Below, piece by piece: positions 55,398 to 63,638 of a stretch of DNA of 64,000 nt. Below the pieces are notes generated by a model that saw only the letters and a list, made by a program, of their open reading frames with translations, was not told the DNA's origin and made no database searches. Each line of letters starts with the position of its first letter. Positions within the stretch are counted from its first letter, which is position 1. The stretch is taken from contig CAWATG010000004.1 of assembly GCA_963785035.1 (NCBI GenBank), positions 124,001 through 188,000 of the forward strand, given 5' to 3'. The DNA comes from CAWATG01 sp963785035 (GTDB taxonomy: Bacteria > Actinomycetota > Acidimicrobiia > IMCC26256 > CAWATG01). The position numbers and the translations under genes are program-made.

Positions 55398-56205
55398 GTG
55401 AGCAGCCCACGCCCTCTTGAGACCGGTTGGCTTGCCGATACCCCCGTCGACGACAACGTCGTACGCCAGTTCGTCTGCAATCAGGGCGAGCTGAACGCGG
55501 TGATAGCGCGGGCGTCGGGGGGCCGAGTGGAACGAAGCCATTCGGTGTTGCTCGCTGACGCCGGGGGATCCGTGCCGTACTACAACCAAGCGGTGCTTTC
55601 GCGCCCCCTTGGCGGTGAAAATGATCCTGTACTCGGCGAGATCGACGCGTTCTACCGCCAGGCCGGCGACAGGCCGGTCACGTTGCTCTCGATGTGGCCG
55701 ACACCAGACCTGACTCCGCGGGGATGGATGCTGGTCGGGCACCCTGCGTTCGTGGTGCGCGGACCATTCCCGTTCTCCCACGAGCCGGCGAAGGGCGTCG
55801 AGGTGCGCGAGGTGCGCAGCGCAGAGGACCTGGCCGTGACTGAGCGGATCGCCATCGAGGGCTACCCGATGGAGGAGGCGGCCGGTCAACCGGTTGGAAC
55901 GGTGATGGCGCCGGCATTGCTGGACGAGCCGGTGCTGTTTCGCAATGGACTGCTCGATGGCGTGCCAGTCGCGACCGCCGGCAGCCACGTTTCGCATGGG
56001 TGTGGTGAACCTGTGCCTGGCCGCCACGCTGCCCGCTGCGCGCCGCCGTGGCGTCTGGGAGGCGCTCGTATGGGCGCGCCTCGCCGACGGCCCCAACCTG
56101 CCAGCGGTCGCCTATACGAGCGATTTCAGCCGACCGGGATTTCTGCGTATGGGATTTCTTCCAATGATGCGCTTCACGCTCTGGGCGAGGAGCGGAAACG
56201 CCTGA
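55398..56205 (+). CDS. GNAT-family acetyltransferase-like protein, one frameshift
   Basis: About 268 residues after repair. The N-terminal half (VVRQFVCNQGELNAVIARAS, VTLLSMWPTPDLTPRGW) is not very conserved. The C-terminal half is the acetyl-CoA part: GVVNLCLAATLPAARRRGVW carries the R/Q-x-x-G-x-G/A-like loop, and YTSDFSRPGFLRMGFLPM is the usual end. The frame changes near 55995, where CATGGGTGTGGTG has one extra base. The substrate is unknown. It starts leaderless from GTG 55398. Confidence 0.72.
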
Positions 56206-56291
56206 TACGGCCGGCGACCCTGCGGCGGCGTTTTCAGCAGCTCGCGTCGAGCCCGATCTTCGCTTCCCTCGCTGCCCGATAGGACGCCGAT

Positions 56292-57128
56292 ATGACGACT
56301 GAACCAGTGCCCGACGGCCTCCGAGGAGATCGCCGTCGCGAGGCGCTTGAACGCTTCGAGCGGGCCACCGAGCTACCCCTGCTTGTCTTGGCCGTGGCCA
56401 TGATCCCGCTCCTCGTCCTGCCCCTCCTGGTTGACCTGCCGTCGGGTGTCCGCTCCAGTTTCATCGCCGCGGACTGGTTCATCTGGGCTGCCTTCGCCTT
56501 CGAGTACGTCGTACGGCTCTCTCTCACCACCGCGCGGTGGAGGTTCATACTGCGGGAGTGGGCAAGCCTCCTGGTAATCGTTCTCCCTTTCCTGCGGCCT
56601 CTGCGGGTTGTTCGGTCGGCCAGGGCATTGCGGCTGCTCCGGCTTTCGCGGCTCCTGGCGGTCGTAGGCAGGGTGGGCCAGGGAGCCCGCCGTCTGCTTG
56701 TCCGGCACAAGCTGCACTACGCCCTATTGGTCACTCTGGTCGTGGTCGTCGCGGCCGCAGCCCTGGGGTTCATGGTCGAGGATGGTCATGGCGGCACAAT
56801 CGACTCCTTCGGGGACGCCTTATGGTGGGCGATCACCACCGTGACGACCGTGGGCTACGGGGACACGTTCCCAGTGACCCCCGCCGGGCGGGCCGTTGCC
56901 GCATTCCTCATGGTCACCGGCATCGCTATGTTCGGCGTGCTCACCGCCAACCTCGCCGCCTTCATGGTCGACGACAGCGCCGGAGAGTCCGAGCCAGAGG
57001 GCAAGGATGGCGACTGGTTGGACGAAGTGCTCCGTCGTCTCGCTGCCATGGAGGCGCGCCTCGCTGGCACTGGCCATTGCTCGACCTGTGGTGGGGGATT
57101 GGCTGTGAAAAGTCCGGTCGATTCCTGA
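56292..57128 (+). CDS. Voltage-gated potassium channel-like protein
   Basis: 278 residues. Six membrane segments can be drawn. S4 is RPLRVVRSARALRLLRLSRL, with Arg at every third place, so a voltage sensor is likely. The pore loop is WWAITTVTTVGYGDTFPVT, with selectivity filter TVGYGD near residue 185. The cytosolic tail is acidic, coiled-coil-like (DEVLRRLAAMEARL) and ends with HCSTCGGG, which may bind metal. ATG 56292 lies 6 bases after TAGGAC, a near match to the leaderless -10 pattern. It is convergent with the HEPN gene. Confidence 0.9.
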   Translation: MTTEPVPDGLRGDRRREALERFERATELPLLVLAVAMIPLLVLPLLVDLPSGVRSSFIAADWFIWAAFAFEYVVRLSLTTARWRFILREWASLLVIVLPFLRPLRVVRSARALRLLRLSRLLAVVGRVGQGARRLLVRHKLHYALLVTLVVVVAAAALGFMVEDGHGGTIDSFGDALWWAITTVTTVGYGDTFPVTPAGRAVAAFLMVTGIAMFGVLTANLAAFMVDDSAGESEPEGKDGDWLDEVLRRLAAMEARLAGTGHCSTCGGGLAVKSPVDS

Positions 57129-57238
57129 CGTACGAGAGCGGGTGCGCCAGCCAACACGGGGGTTCGCGCCAATACGCAGGTCGCTGGCAGTACGTGCAGG
57201 CAACGGCATCACCCTCCGCCATGGGTTGGAAGGGGTCC

Positions 57239-57835
57239 TCAGTAGGGTGCCTTCGCCTTGATGTCGTCAGCCAGCGCGGCCAACGCCCGGGTCAACGCTA
57301 AGAACCGATCGTTATGCTTGACCCAGGAGCCGGCGCTCTGAACCCTCTTCTGCTCGATGGCTTCGAGAGCCTTGCGCTTGCTTGCCGGACTCTCGTGCGC
57401 GGCGAAGTTGCGCAGCGCGATCATCCGATCAAGTGGATCCTTGTACTTTCGTTGCTTGATCGCTTCGAGAAGCCAGTGGCCGTCGGGAACGTAGCCCTTG
57501 ATCTTTTGGATGAGGCCGTCCCGTCCCCTGAAGTCGAAGAACCTTCCCCCGGTGACGAGGTATTCGCAGACCGCGTGGTTGAGGTGCCTAGGGAAGGCGA
57601 TGTCGGTTTGAGCGGAGATGGTGCTGGAATCGTTGTTGATCGCCGTCACGATGCATTCGAGCATCAGGTGCTCGAATGCGACGCAGGTCTTGAGTAGAGC
57701 CGCTTCGTAGGCCCAGCTCACGGCCTGGGCACTGAGGCTGTTGCTCTTGTTGATCTCTTCGGTGAACCCCTCGATTCGCTGTAGGGTCGTCATGAAATTC
57801 TCCGCCGACTTCTTGCCGCTCTTCTTCTTTGGCAT
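57239..57835 (-). CDS. HEPN-domain protein (Rx4H)
   Basis: 198 residues. The start is lysine-rich (MPKKKSGKKS), then a helical domain: AVSWAYEAALLKTCVAFEHLMLE, quoted in part. The motif LRNFAAHESP at 141-150 gives Arg142-x4-His147, the RNase site of HEPN toxins. HEPN proteins often act as RNA-cutting toxins in abortive infection or as toxin-antitoxin partners. No antitoxin (MNT) gene is adjacent, so it may be a solitary or bystander copy. It starts leaderless, 6 bases after TAGCGT. Confidence 0.7.
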   Translation of the reverse strand: MPKKKSGKKSAENFMTTLQRIEGFTEEINKSNSLSAQAVSWAYEAALLKTCVAFEHLMLECIVTAINNDSSTISAQTDIAFPRHLNHAVCEYLVTGGRFFDFRGRDGLIQKIKGYVPDGHWLLEAIKQRKYKDPLDRMIALRNFAAHESPASKRKALEAIEQKRVQSAGSWVKHNDRFLALTRALAALADDIKAKAPY

Positions 57836-58437
57836 CGCGCGACGCTATTCCGTGCGGGCCTGCGAAGGTATCGCCTTGAGACCCGTCCAGGGCACGGGCC
57901 CGACGGGGCCGCTTACTACCGGGCCTGTTGCATCGCCCGACTATGCAGGAGGCGCGGAAGTTCCACCTGGAGCCGCGCTCCGAGCGCCGGGAGGTCGAGG
58001 GCGCGCCCGACCGCCGACAGGGAGTCCATTGACTGCTCAATGTCGCATGCATTCGGCTCGGCGGCATGATCGGCCGCCCAGTCAGCCAAGCCGTGGGGGT
58101 CGCGGCGCGCGAGCGGATCCCCGACACGCGCAGCATCGCTACCGATCGCGACTTGCAACGGACGAGCGCTGCTCGGCGATCTGGGACGGCACTACCGTCA
58201 GCGTGACGAGTGTCGCGCTCGATCCCGCCGATGCAATACATCGCGATGTCGTGCGAACAGTTGCTGCGGCGTACAAGCTTGAGCTGCCCACGAATTGGTA
58301 GTAAGCCCTCGCCTTCTGGATCCTGGCCCAGAACGCGTTGACGACAAGCGGGAGGGCGTCGTTATGCCCGACGCTGCGCCTGCGACTTTCGCAAATTCGG
58401 AAGCCGAGATCTTCCGCTATCCACATTTACCCTCCTG
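57836..58437. other. About 600 bases with only degenerate minus-strand frames
   Basis: The minus strand has two protein-like frames, 58139-58426 (YYQFVGSSSLYAAATVRT) and 57916-58158 (DPHGLADWAADHAAEPNAC), which would join after removal of one base. I do not recognise the product, and there is no good start. It may be a decayed gene next to the AbiE cassette. The TAGCGT at 57842-57847 belongs to the HEPN gene. Confidence 0.35.
57842..57847 (-). promoter_or_regulatory. TAGCGT, candidate -10 box of the HEPN gene
   Basis: On the minus strand TAGCGT ends 6 bases before ATG 57835, in the leaderless spacing. Confidence 0.5.
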
Positions 58438-58465
58438 TGTAACGACGGCAACGTCGCTCGCTAAC
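58438..58465 (+). repeat. Direct repeat, left copy, flanking the AbiE cassette
   Basis: 28 bases match 26 of 28 with 60593-60620; the core CGGCAACGTCGCTCGCTAAC is identical. Weaker similarity goes on for about 30 bases after it. The copies are 2155 bases apart and bracket abiEi-abiEii. Confidence 0.75.
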
Positions 58466-58622
58466 AGGGCGCGACTACGTGGCGGGCGCGACCTCTGGCG
58501 GGCGCATCTTCTTACTCGGCGACCTGGGCATTCGCCTGTCGATACGTCAGGCAAGACTCAGTCCAGGGACTGTCATTTATGGATAGCTAAACAGAAGTAG
58601 TTCCGGAATAAGACTACATTCT

Positions 58623-58650
58623 TGACAGCAGTGCGACTCATGTGCTGTCA
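58623..58650 (+). promoter_or_regulatory. Inverted repeat upstream of abiEi (candidate autorepressor site)
   Basis: TGACAGCA (58623-58630) and TGCTGTCA (58643-58650) are exact reverse complements, 12 bases apart, and start inside a TTGACA. AbiEi antitoxins are known to bind inverted repeats in their own promoter. A near-palindrome GGGTTGCAAACCC follows. Confidence 0.6.
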
Positions 58651-58681
58651 TAGCAGGGTTGCAAACCCGGAGTGTGATCGG

Positions 58682-59494
58682 ATGAGCACTACTACAACGA
58701 CAACTCGCAGCATCCCGGCGAGCACGGCGGGGGTCCTCGAGGAGCTCGAGCTCGAGCAGCCGAAGCTGGTCACCGCGGAGCTGCTCCGCGATCTGGCGGC
58801 GCGCCGACAGGTCGAGGTGCCGATCGATGAGCTGGTCGAGCGTCTACGTCGTCATGGCTGGCTGCTCGACCTCAGGACCCGCGGCCTGTGGGAGTTCGCG
58901 CCCGCTGCCCGTGCGGGCGCGATCGGTTCGGGGGATCCCTTCATCGAGCTGCGCGCGACGCTGCTCCGCCGGCCGGAACTTCCGGTCTGCGTGGCAGGGG
59001 AGTCGGCGGCGTGGCTTCACGGGCTCTCAGGGCGTCCGCCGGGTCGGCACGTCATCGCCGCGCCGCCGAAACTGGTGTTGCCGCCCGCTCTCGATACCTT
59101 CAGGGCGGTGCGTCACTCGGCTCGGCTTTCGCCCGCCACGGTGGACGGCTTGCCGGTCTGGCGCGTCGATTTTCTCCTGGTGCAAATGGCCGCCCGGCCG
59201 GCGAGCTATCGCGACTGGCCCAACGTCGGAGATTGGCTTACCGACGCGGTCACGCGTGTCGACACCGACGACATCGAGGTGGAGCTCCAGGGGCAGAAAC
59301 GATCGGCGTGGGCGCGCGTTGCGTATCTGCTCGGTCGCGGTGGTCGCAGCGACTGGGCGCGCGATGTCCTGGCCGACGCGCCGCGGGGAACCGGTCCGTA
59401 CTACCTCGGGCCTCGGGATCGTCGCGGACATTTCGACGCGCGCTGCGACGTGATCGACAGTCACCTCGGCGCTCCCGTCACCACAGCGCCGTGA
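58682..59494 (+). CDS. AbiEi-family antitoxin
   Basis: 270 residues. The first 25 residues are Ser/Thr-rich. Residues 30-85 form a winged-helix DNA-binding part (LVTAELLRDLAARRQVEVPID and LVERLRRHGWLLDLRTRGLWEF). The rest is the AbiEi antitoxin-type domain (FIELRATLLRRPELPVCVAGESAA, WRVDFLLVQMAARPASY, each quoted in part). In AbiE systems this protein represses the operon and counters the nucleotidyltransferase toxin without binding it (type IV). The stop overlaps the toxin start by 4 bases. ATG 58682 follows a GATCGG; the inverted repeat lies 32-59 bases upstream. Confidence 0.85.
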   Translation: MSTTTTTTRSIPASTAGVLEELELEQPKLVTAELLRDLAARRQVEVPIDELVERLRRHGWLLDLRTRGLWEFAPAARAGAIGSGDPFIELRATLLRRPELPVCVAGESAAWLHGLSGRPPGRHVIAAPPKLVLPPALDTFRAVRHSARLSPATVDGLPVWRVDFLLVQMAARPASYRDWPNVGDWLTDAVTRVDTDDIEVELQGQKRSAWARVAYLLGRGGRSDWARDVLADAPRGTGPYYLGPRDRRGHFDARCDVIDSHLGAPVTTAP

Positions 59495-60364
59495 TCACCG
59501 AGGGTTACCTCGCCCGCCACTACCAGGGCCGCGCCGACGGCCGCGGCCCCGCGCTCATCGACATCGCACAAGATCACGCGCTTCACCTGCTTCACGAGGC
59601 AGGCGTCTTCGAGCTCGGCGCCATTCTCAAGGGCGGCACCGCCATCCGCAAGTTTCCGCGCCGGCAACGCCGGGCGTTTCTCCACCGATCTCGACTTCGC
59701 CGGCGCGGACGAGACCACCGCGGAGATCATCCTCGACGCGCTCGACGACGTGGAACTGGACGGGTTCCGGTTCCAGATCGAACGACTGCACGCCCACCGC
59801 CGGGCGCAATTGAACATCGACACGCCATTCGGATCGCCGATCATCCCCGCACGCATTGACCTCTCGCCGAAGCTTGCATGGCTCGGTCCGGAGGATCTGG
59901 AGCTGGTCAAGCTACCGATCCACGATCGATACAGCTTCCACCTCGCGGCCACGCCTGTGATGCGCGTCGAGGAAGTGGCGAGCGAGAAGCTGGCGCGCTA
60001 CCGGAGGGCCAGCCTGACTCGGGACCTTTACGACCTGGCATGGATCGCGCAGCGCGTGTTCGACGAGCCCCTTGTTCGTTGCCTCACGGTGTTCAAGGTC
60101 TGGTACGACGTCGTCGACGATGGCCTGGGCGATCGACCGTTCGCTCCGACGGATGTCCTCGCGGCGCGCCGACCTGTCGACTTCGACCCCGAGGCGATCG
60201 GCTACCTCACCACTCCGGTGGATGTCCCAGCGTGGATCGCCGCTGTCGAACGCCGATATCGATTTCTCGCGGAGTTGAGCGACGAGGAGAGAAGATTCGC
60301 CCGGTGTAGCCCTGGCGACCGGTGGCAGGTCGAGCAAGCTGTCGTCGCGTTCGGACCGCGCTGA
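59491..60364 (+). CDS. AbiEii-family nucleotidyltransferase toxin, one frameshift
   Basis: About 290 residues after repair. The N-terminus has LIDIAQDHALHLLHEAGV and GAILKGGTAIRKF. One base too many in AAGTTTCCGCGCC (about 59657) breaks the frame; repaired, it reads AGNAGRFSTDLDFAGAD, the catalytic GxS/T-xDLD motif of the DUF1814 nucleotidyltransferases. Later parts VEEVASEKLARYRRASLTRDLYDLAW are conserved and include the family's R-D-x-Y-D-L. AbiEii toxins stop growth by adding nucleotides to tRNA. The GTG overlaps the antitoxin stop. Confidence 0.83.
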
Positions 60365-60592
60365 GGTTCACGCGGATGACTCATGACGCTGGAGGTCAAC
60401 GACCGAACACTTCCGATTCGGGTGGCATCGAACGTCGGCACACCGTTTCTCAGGTCGTGGTTCGGGGCTGGTCCGCGCAGGGTCGCCTCGGACGGGTCGA
60501 TCTCAGGTGGGGAACGGCATACGAGCACACGTCGCGGCGGCACCGTGCGTGGTCAAAGGATTGTTCCGCTCGAGGTGGTCGAGGTGGTCCTG

Positions 60593-60620
60593 TGCAACGG
60601 CGGCAACGTCGCTCGCTAAC
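60593..60620 (+). repeat. Direct repeat, right copy, flanking the AbiE cassette
   Basis: Right-hand copy of the repeat at 58438-58465. It covers the stop codon of the minus-strand HTH gene (60616-60618), the kind of place used by integrating elements. Confidence 0.75.
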
Positions 60621-60837
60621 GGAGCATGTCTCCGCGGCGGGGCCGACCGACCTTTCGTTCCCACGTACGGTCGAACCATTCGATGGAATCGCGGGTCCAC
60701 AGAGGCCGGCTCTGCAGCTCGTAGAGCGGCGCCGGGAACGTTGGATGATCCTTGCGCAATTGGTGGACGCGTTGCCGAGAGATGTTGAGGATTTCAGCGG
60801 CTTCGCTCGACGAGACGATCTCGGGCACAGACGACAC
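60616..60837 (-). CDS. Small helix-turn-helix DNA-binding protein (excisionase/AlpA-like)
   Basis: About 73 residues from GTG 60837. EIVSSSEAAEILNISRQRVHQLRK is a MerR/AlpA-type winged helix, and PLYELQSRPLWTRDSIEWF completes it. The tail is basic (RKVGRPRRGDMLR) with an AT-hook-like GRP. The frame stays open upstream into rnpB, but that part is antisense-free RNA gene sequence, so I place the start at the first GTG before the domain. It sits 83 bases downstream of rnpB on the same strand. Its last codons lie in the right direct repeat. Confidence 0.7.
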   Translation of the reverse strand: MSSVPEIVSSSEAAEILNISRQRVHQLRKDHPTFPAPLYELQSRPLWTRDSIEWFDRTWERKVGRPRRGDMLR

Positions 60838-60920
60838 GAACGCGCCAGGTCCCTCAAGCGATGAGTCCCATTCCTCGATAGCGTCCTGGTCGGACGGCGG
60901 ACAGGGCCGTGGCGTGAAGT

Positions 60921-61298
60921 GGTGGCGAGTCGGCTTGTACGCCGGATTCTGTCCGAACCGGTTTCCCGGCTCTGGGCGACCATCCATCTCGGCGTGCCGT
61001 TACCGACACGCTCTAGCGGCCTACCCGGGAGCATTGGACGAGCAGCCCACTCCCTGTCTGACCTTGCTCCGGATGGGGTTTACCGAGCCGCCCGGGTCGC
61101 CCCGGGCGCTGGTGCGCTCTTACCGCACCGTTGCACCCTTACCTGTGCGGGCCGAAGCCCGCCATCGGCGGTCTGTTTTCTGTGGCACTGTCCTGCGAGT
61201 CGCCTCGACTGGGGGTTACCCAGCATCCTGCCCTGTGGAGTCCGGACGTTCCTCGGACGGGTCGTGCCCGTACGCGGCCGCCTGGCCGACTCGCCACC
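60921..61298 (-). ncRNA. rnpB: RNase P RNA (bacterial type A)
   Basis: On the minus strand the conserved core GAGGAACGTCCGGACTCC then CACAGGGCAGGATGCTGGGT and the 3' core CAGAATCCGGCGTACAAGCC are present. The first 13 bases (GGTGGCGAGTCGG) are complementary to the last 13 (CCGACTCGCCACC), forming helix P1, which sets both ends. The RNA is about 378 bases and processes tRNA 5' ends. Confidence 0.95.
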
Positions 61299-61302
61299 GC
61301 TG

Positions 61303-61758
61303 TCATGATCGCGCACCATCGGCCGTTCCGCCGTTACCAGCGTCACCGCGGGCTTCTCGGCGTCGCGCCCAACGTCCACCTGCCATCGAACCGAGCATCC
61401 CAAGGCCGCCGGCAAAGACAGCGGTGAGAAACATTCCACCGATGGGCAGTGCCGGATCATCGCCGGTGATGAGTTCGTGCCCGTTTGGATGTACCTGCCA
61501 GATGATGATGCGAACCGGTATCCACGCGATCCACGCCAACTCTGCCGAGAGCATCCCATTGGTGAGGGGTTCGTCGGGCGCTGCGAATCCTGCGACGAGA
61601 CCAGCCACCAACATGGCCGCGAGCACTGAGGATCCAACCACGACCGGCGCATCGGCGATTTCGCCGACGACCGTACCAATGACGAGCATGACAAAACCCG
61701 TGAGAGCAGCGCGTTTCACTGCGTTTGCGTTGACGGGTATGGCGTCGCCGATGCTCAT
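61303..61758 (-). CDS. Hypothetical four-helix membrane protein
   Basis: 151 residues with about four hydrophobic segments (GFVMLVIGTVVGEIA, VLAAMLVAGLVAGFAA, LAWIAWIPVRIIIW, MFLTAVFAGGLGMLG). No family is recognised. The C-terminus is basic and glycine-rich. It ends 4 bases upstream of the rnpB 5' end, so rnpB may be transcribed from inside or through it. It follows the exchanger gene on the same strand after 38 bases. Confidence 0.65.
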   Translation of the reverse strand: MSIGDAIPVNANAVKRAALTGFVMLVIGTVVGEIADAPVVVGSSVLAAMLVAGLVAGFAAPDEPLTNGMLSAELAWIAWIPVRIIIWQVHPNGHELITGDDPALPIGGMFLTAVFAGGLGMLGSMAGGRWARRREARGDAGNGGTADGARS

Positions 61759-61796
61759 TTCTGACCGGTACTCACAGCGGACACGCTCGACGAGGA

Positions 61797-63119
61797 TTAC
61801 GCGGGCGCTTCATACGTGCTCGGCCGATGAGGGGTCGCTTCGTGCACGAGTTGGCTGTGTGCCGTCGTGAAACCGTCGCGCGCCAGGCGCGGTACGGCCG
61901 CACGGTTGCGCAGGATGATTCCGGCAGCCAGAAGCAGATACATGATGCCGACGCCGATGCGTTCCACCTCATGGATGTCTTCGGGTAGTACCGCTCCGAG
62001 GAGGAACTGCGAGACGAAGAGGCTACCGAGGATGTACGCCTCCTTCACGCTCATCTCGAGATTGACGAGGATGGCGACGGCGAACGCGGATTGCGCGGCG
62101 GTCAGAAAGAGTTCTTCGCGCTGAAGGGCGTCGAGAGGGAGTCCGTGAAGCGTCGATGAGGACAGCGCGAATGCGATCGGCAACGTTCCAACCAACAGTG
62201 TCCATTGGTTGACCTTCGACGACAGCAGCGCGCCCAACCCGTCGGACGTGTCCAGACGCCAGGCGAAGAGTCCGGCGATCAAAAGTTCGGGAGCCTCGGA
62301 CGCGATCGGTGCGAGCCATTGGACGAGGAGAAACTCCGAGATCCCGAACTCTGATCCCGTTTCGACGAGGCCCTCGGCGAATGGCTCGGCGGCAACGAGG
62401 ATCACCCCCGCGGCGAACAGCAGCATCGCCAAAACGGTCAGGCGTCGCTTTCGTTTGGGCAACGAACCGATCAGTTCGGCCGGTCCGACAAGGTGCGGAA
62501 CCCCGGCAGGCGCGCCGCTGACGCGAATCATGTACGCCACGAACAGGGCGACAAGGAAGGCCGCGTCGAACAGGGTGATCGAGCGCTTCAGCGGCAGGCT
62601 GAGCGAATAGATCGTCGCGACTGCCAGGTAGGCGACATCGATCGAATGTGGCCGTTCGATCTTGACGTCGGTCTCGATCGGTCCTGCGTATCCGCCGGCG
62701 GCGGCAGCCTTGCGGATGCGGTAGGCGCCAACGAGCACGACCATCGTCCAGCCCACGCCGATAAGCAGCCGATTGCCGCCGGTCATGTTGGCCAGCGCCA
62801 GCGGGGCGAACCGGTCGGGGTCCTTTCCCGCCTTCCAGGTGAAGACGAAGTCGACTGCGTACTCGGGAAGGACGGCGATGAGGGCGATCAGTGCGAGGGA
62901 CAGGCCCTTTGCCACATCGAGTTGGAGGGCCTCAGCAGCCCAGGCCAGCAGGAATGCGGAGCCGACCACTCCGAGACCGTAGATGGCCGCGGCAATGAGC
63001 GGCTCGGGATGGGTCCCGGATAGGCGCAGGGCGAGCGCCGGTACGGTCGCGCCCGCCGCAAGAGCGATTGCGAGGACCTGGCGGGAGACGTGGCTGGATC
63101 TGTGCTCCTCAGGATTCAC
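61797..63119 (-). CDS. Sodium/calcium exchanger (CaCA) family membrane protein
   Basis: 440 residues with ten or more membrane segments in two inverted halves. The two alpha-repeats are visible as LIAVLPEYAVDFVFTWKAG and WLAPIASEAPELLIAGLF; the P-E-Y and E-A-P-E acids would bind cation. MTGGNRLLIGVGWT and SSKVNQWTLLVGTLPIAFAL are their partners. The family exchanges Ca2+ for Na+ or H+; the ion is not known here. The GTG at 63119 lies 6 bases after TAGGAT, a leaderless start. Confidence 0.88.
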   Translation of the reverse strand: MNPEEHRSSHVSRQVLAIALAAGATVPALALRLSGTHPEPLIAAAIYGLGVVGSAFLLAWAAEALQLDVAKGLSLALIALIAVLPEYAVDFVFTWKAGKDPDRFAPLALANMTGGNRLLIGVGWTMVVLVGAYRIRKAAAAGGYAGPIETDVKIERPHSIDVAYLAVATIYSLSLPLKRSITLFDAAFLVALFVAYMIRVSGAPAGVPHLVGPAELIGSLPKRKRRLTVLAMLLFAAGVILVAAEPFAEGLVETGSEFGISEFLLVQWLAPIASEAPELLIAGLFAWRLDTSDGLGALLSSKVNQWTLLVGTLPIAFALSSSTLHGLPLDALQREELFLTAAQSAFAVAILVNLEMSVKEAYILGSLFVSQFLLGAVLPEDIHEVERIGVGIMYLLLAAGIILRNRAAVPRLARDGFTTAHSQLVHEATPHRPSTYEAPA

Positions 63120-63125
63120 TCCGTG

Positions 63126-63131
63126 ATCCTA
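63126..63131 (-). promoter_or_regulatory. TAGGAT, candidate -10 box of the exchanger gene
   Basis: On the minus strand TAGGAT ends 6 bases before GTG 63119. Confidence 0.5.
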
Positions 63132-63299
63132 GGAGGTCGAAACCCGTGCTCACGGGTGTCAGACGGCCCAAGGGGCCCGAATTCAGGTTTTCGCTCCTGG
63201 TTGGGCGAAAGGATCTCGCCCGATGCCTCAGGTTCGGGGGAAGGGAATCCGAAGAGAAAGCGTTATATGCCGTACGCCGGTGGAGGCTCGGTGCAGAGG

Positions 63300-63539
63300 A
63301 TGAAGACGATGAATTTGCCCTGGAGACAATTGGCTCGCTGTCGTGGAGCCGATCCTGAGATCTTCTACGCCGTCACTGACGAGGAAGCCGAGGAGGCCAA
63401 GGAGATTTGCTCCCTGTGTCCGGTTCGCGAGACCTGTCTGGAGTATGCGCTCGTGCATCGTGAGAAGCATGGTGTGTGGGGCGGGCTGACTGAGCGGGAG
63501 CGGCGGCGCATCCTTCGACGTCGGCGACGCAGCGCGTAG
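63300..63539 (+). CDS. WhiB-family transcriptional regulator (WhiB1-like)
   Basis: Small 4Fe-4S regulator of 79 residues. Cysteines are Cys14, Cys37, Cys40 and Cys46 (ARC, then ICSLCPVRETC). The turn motif HGVWGGLTERERR is at 57-69. The end is a run of Arg (RRRRRSA), with no RGRP hook, so it is closer to WhiB1/WblE than to WhiB7. WhiB1-type proteins bind the primary sigma factor and are often essential. The start is uncertain: ATG 63300, 63309 or 63267 are all in frame. A 7-bp inverted repeat (GGGCGTG/CACGCCC, 63596-63621) lies downstream. Confidence 0.85.
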   Translation: MKTMNLPWRQLARCRGADPEIFYAVTDEEAEEAKEICSLCPVRETCLEYALVHREKHGVWGGLTERERRRILRRRRRSA

Positions 63540-63626
63540 ACGACCGAGCGAGCTGGCTCGATTTCACGAGCCTCGGCGTCGCGATCCCTCTGGTTGGGCG
63601 TGTCAGTTCGGTGGCACGCCCCGTCC

Positions 63627-63632
63627 TAGAGT
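63627..63632 (+). promoter_or_regulatory. TAGAGT, candidate -10 box of the acyl-CoA dehydrogenase gene
   Basis: TAGNNT hexamer 6 bases before ATG 63639. Confidence 0.5.
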
Positions 63633-63638
63633 GGCGCA

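Noticed and set aside
60838..60987. Longer start (60987) for the HTH protein
   Set aside because: The extra codons lie in the 3' part of rnpB, whose ends are fixed by the P1 helix.
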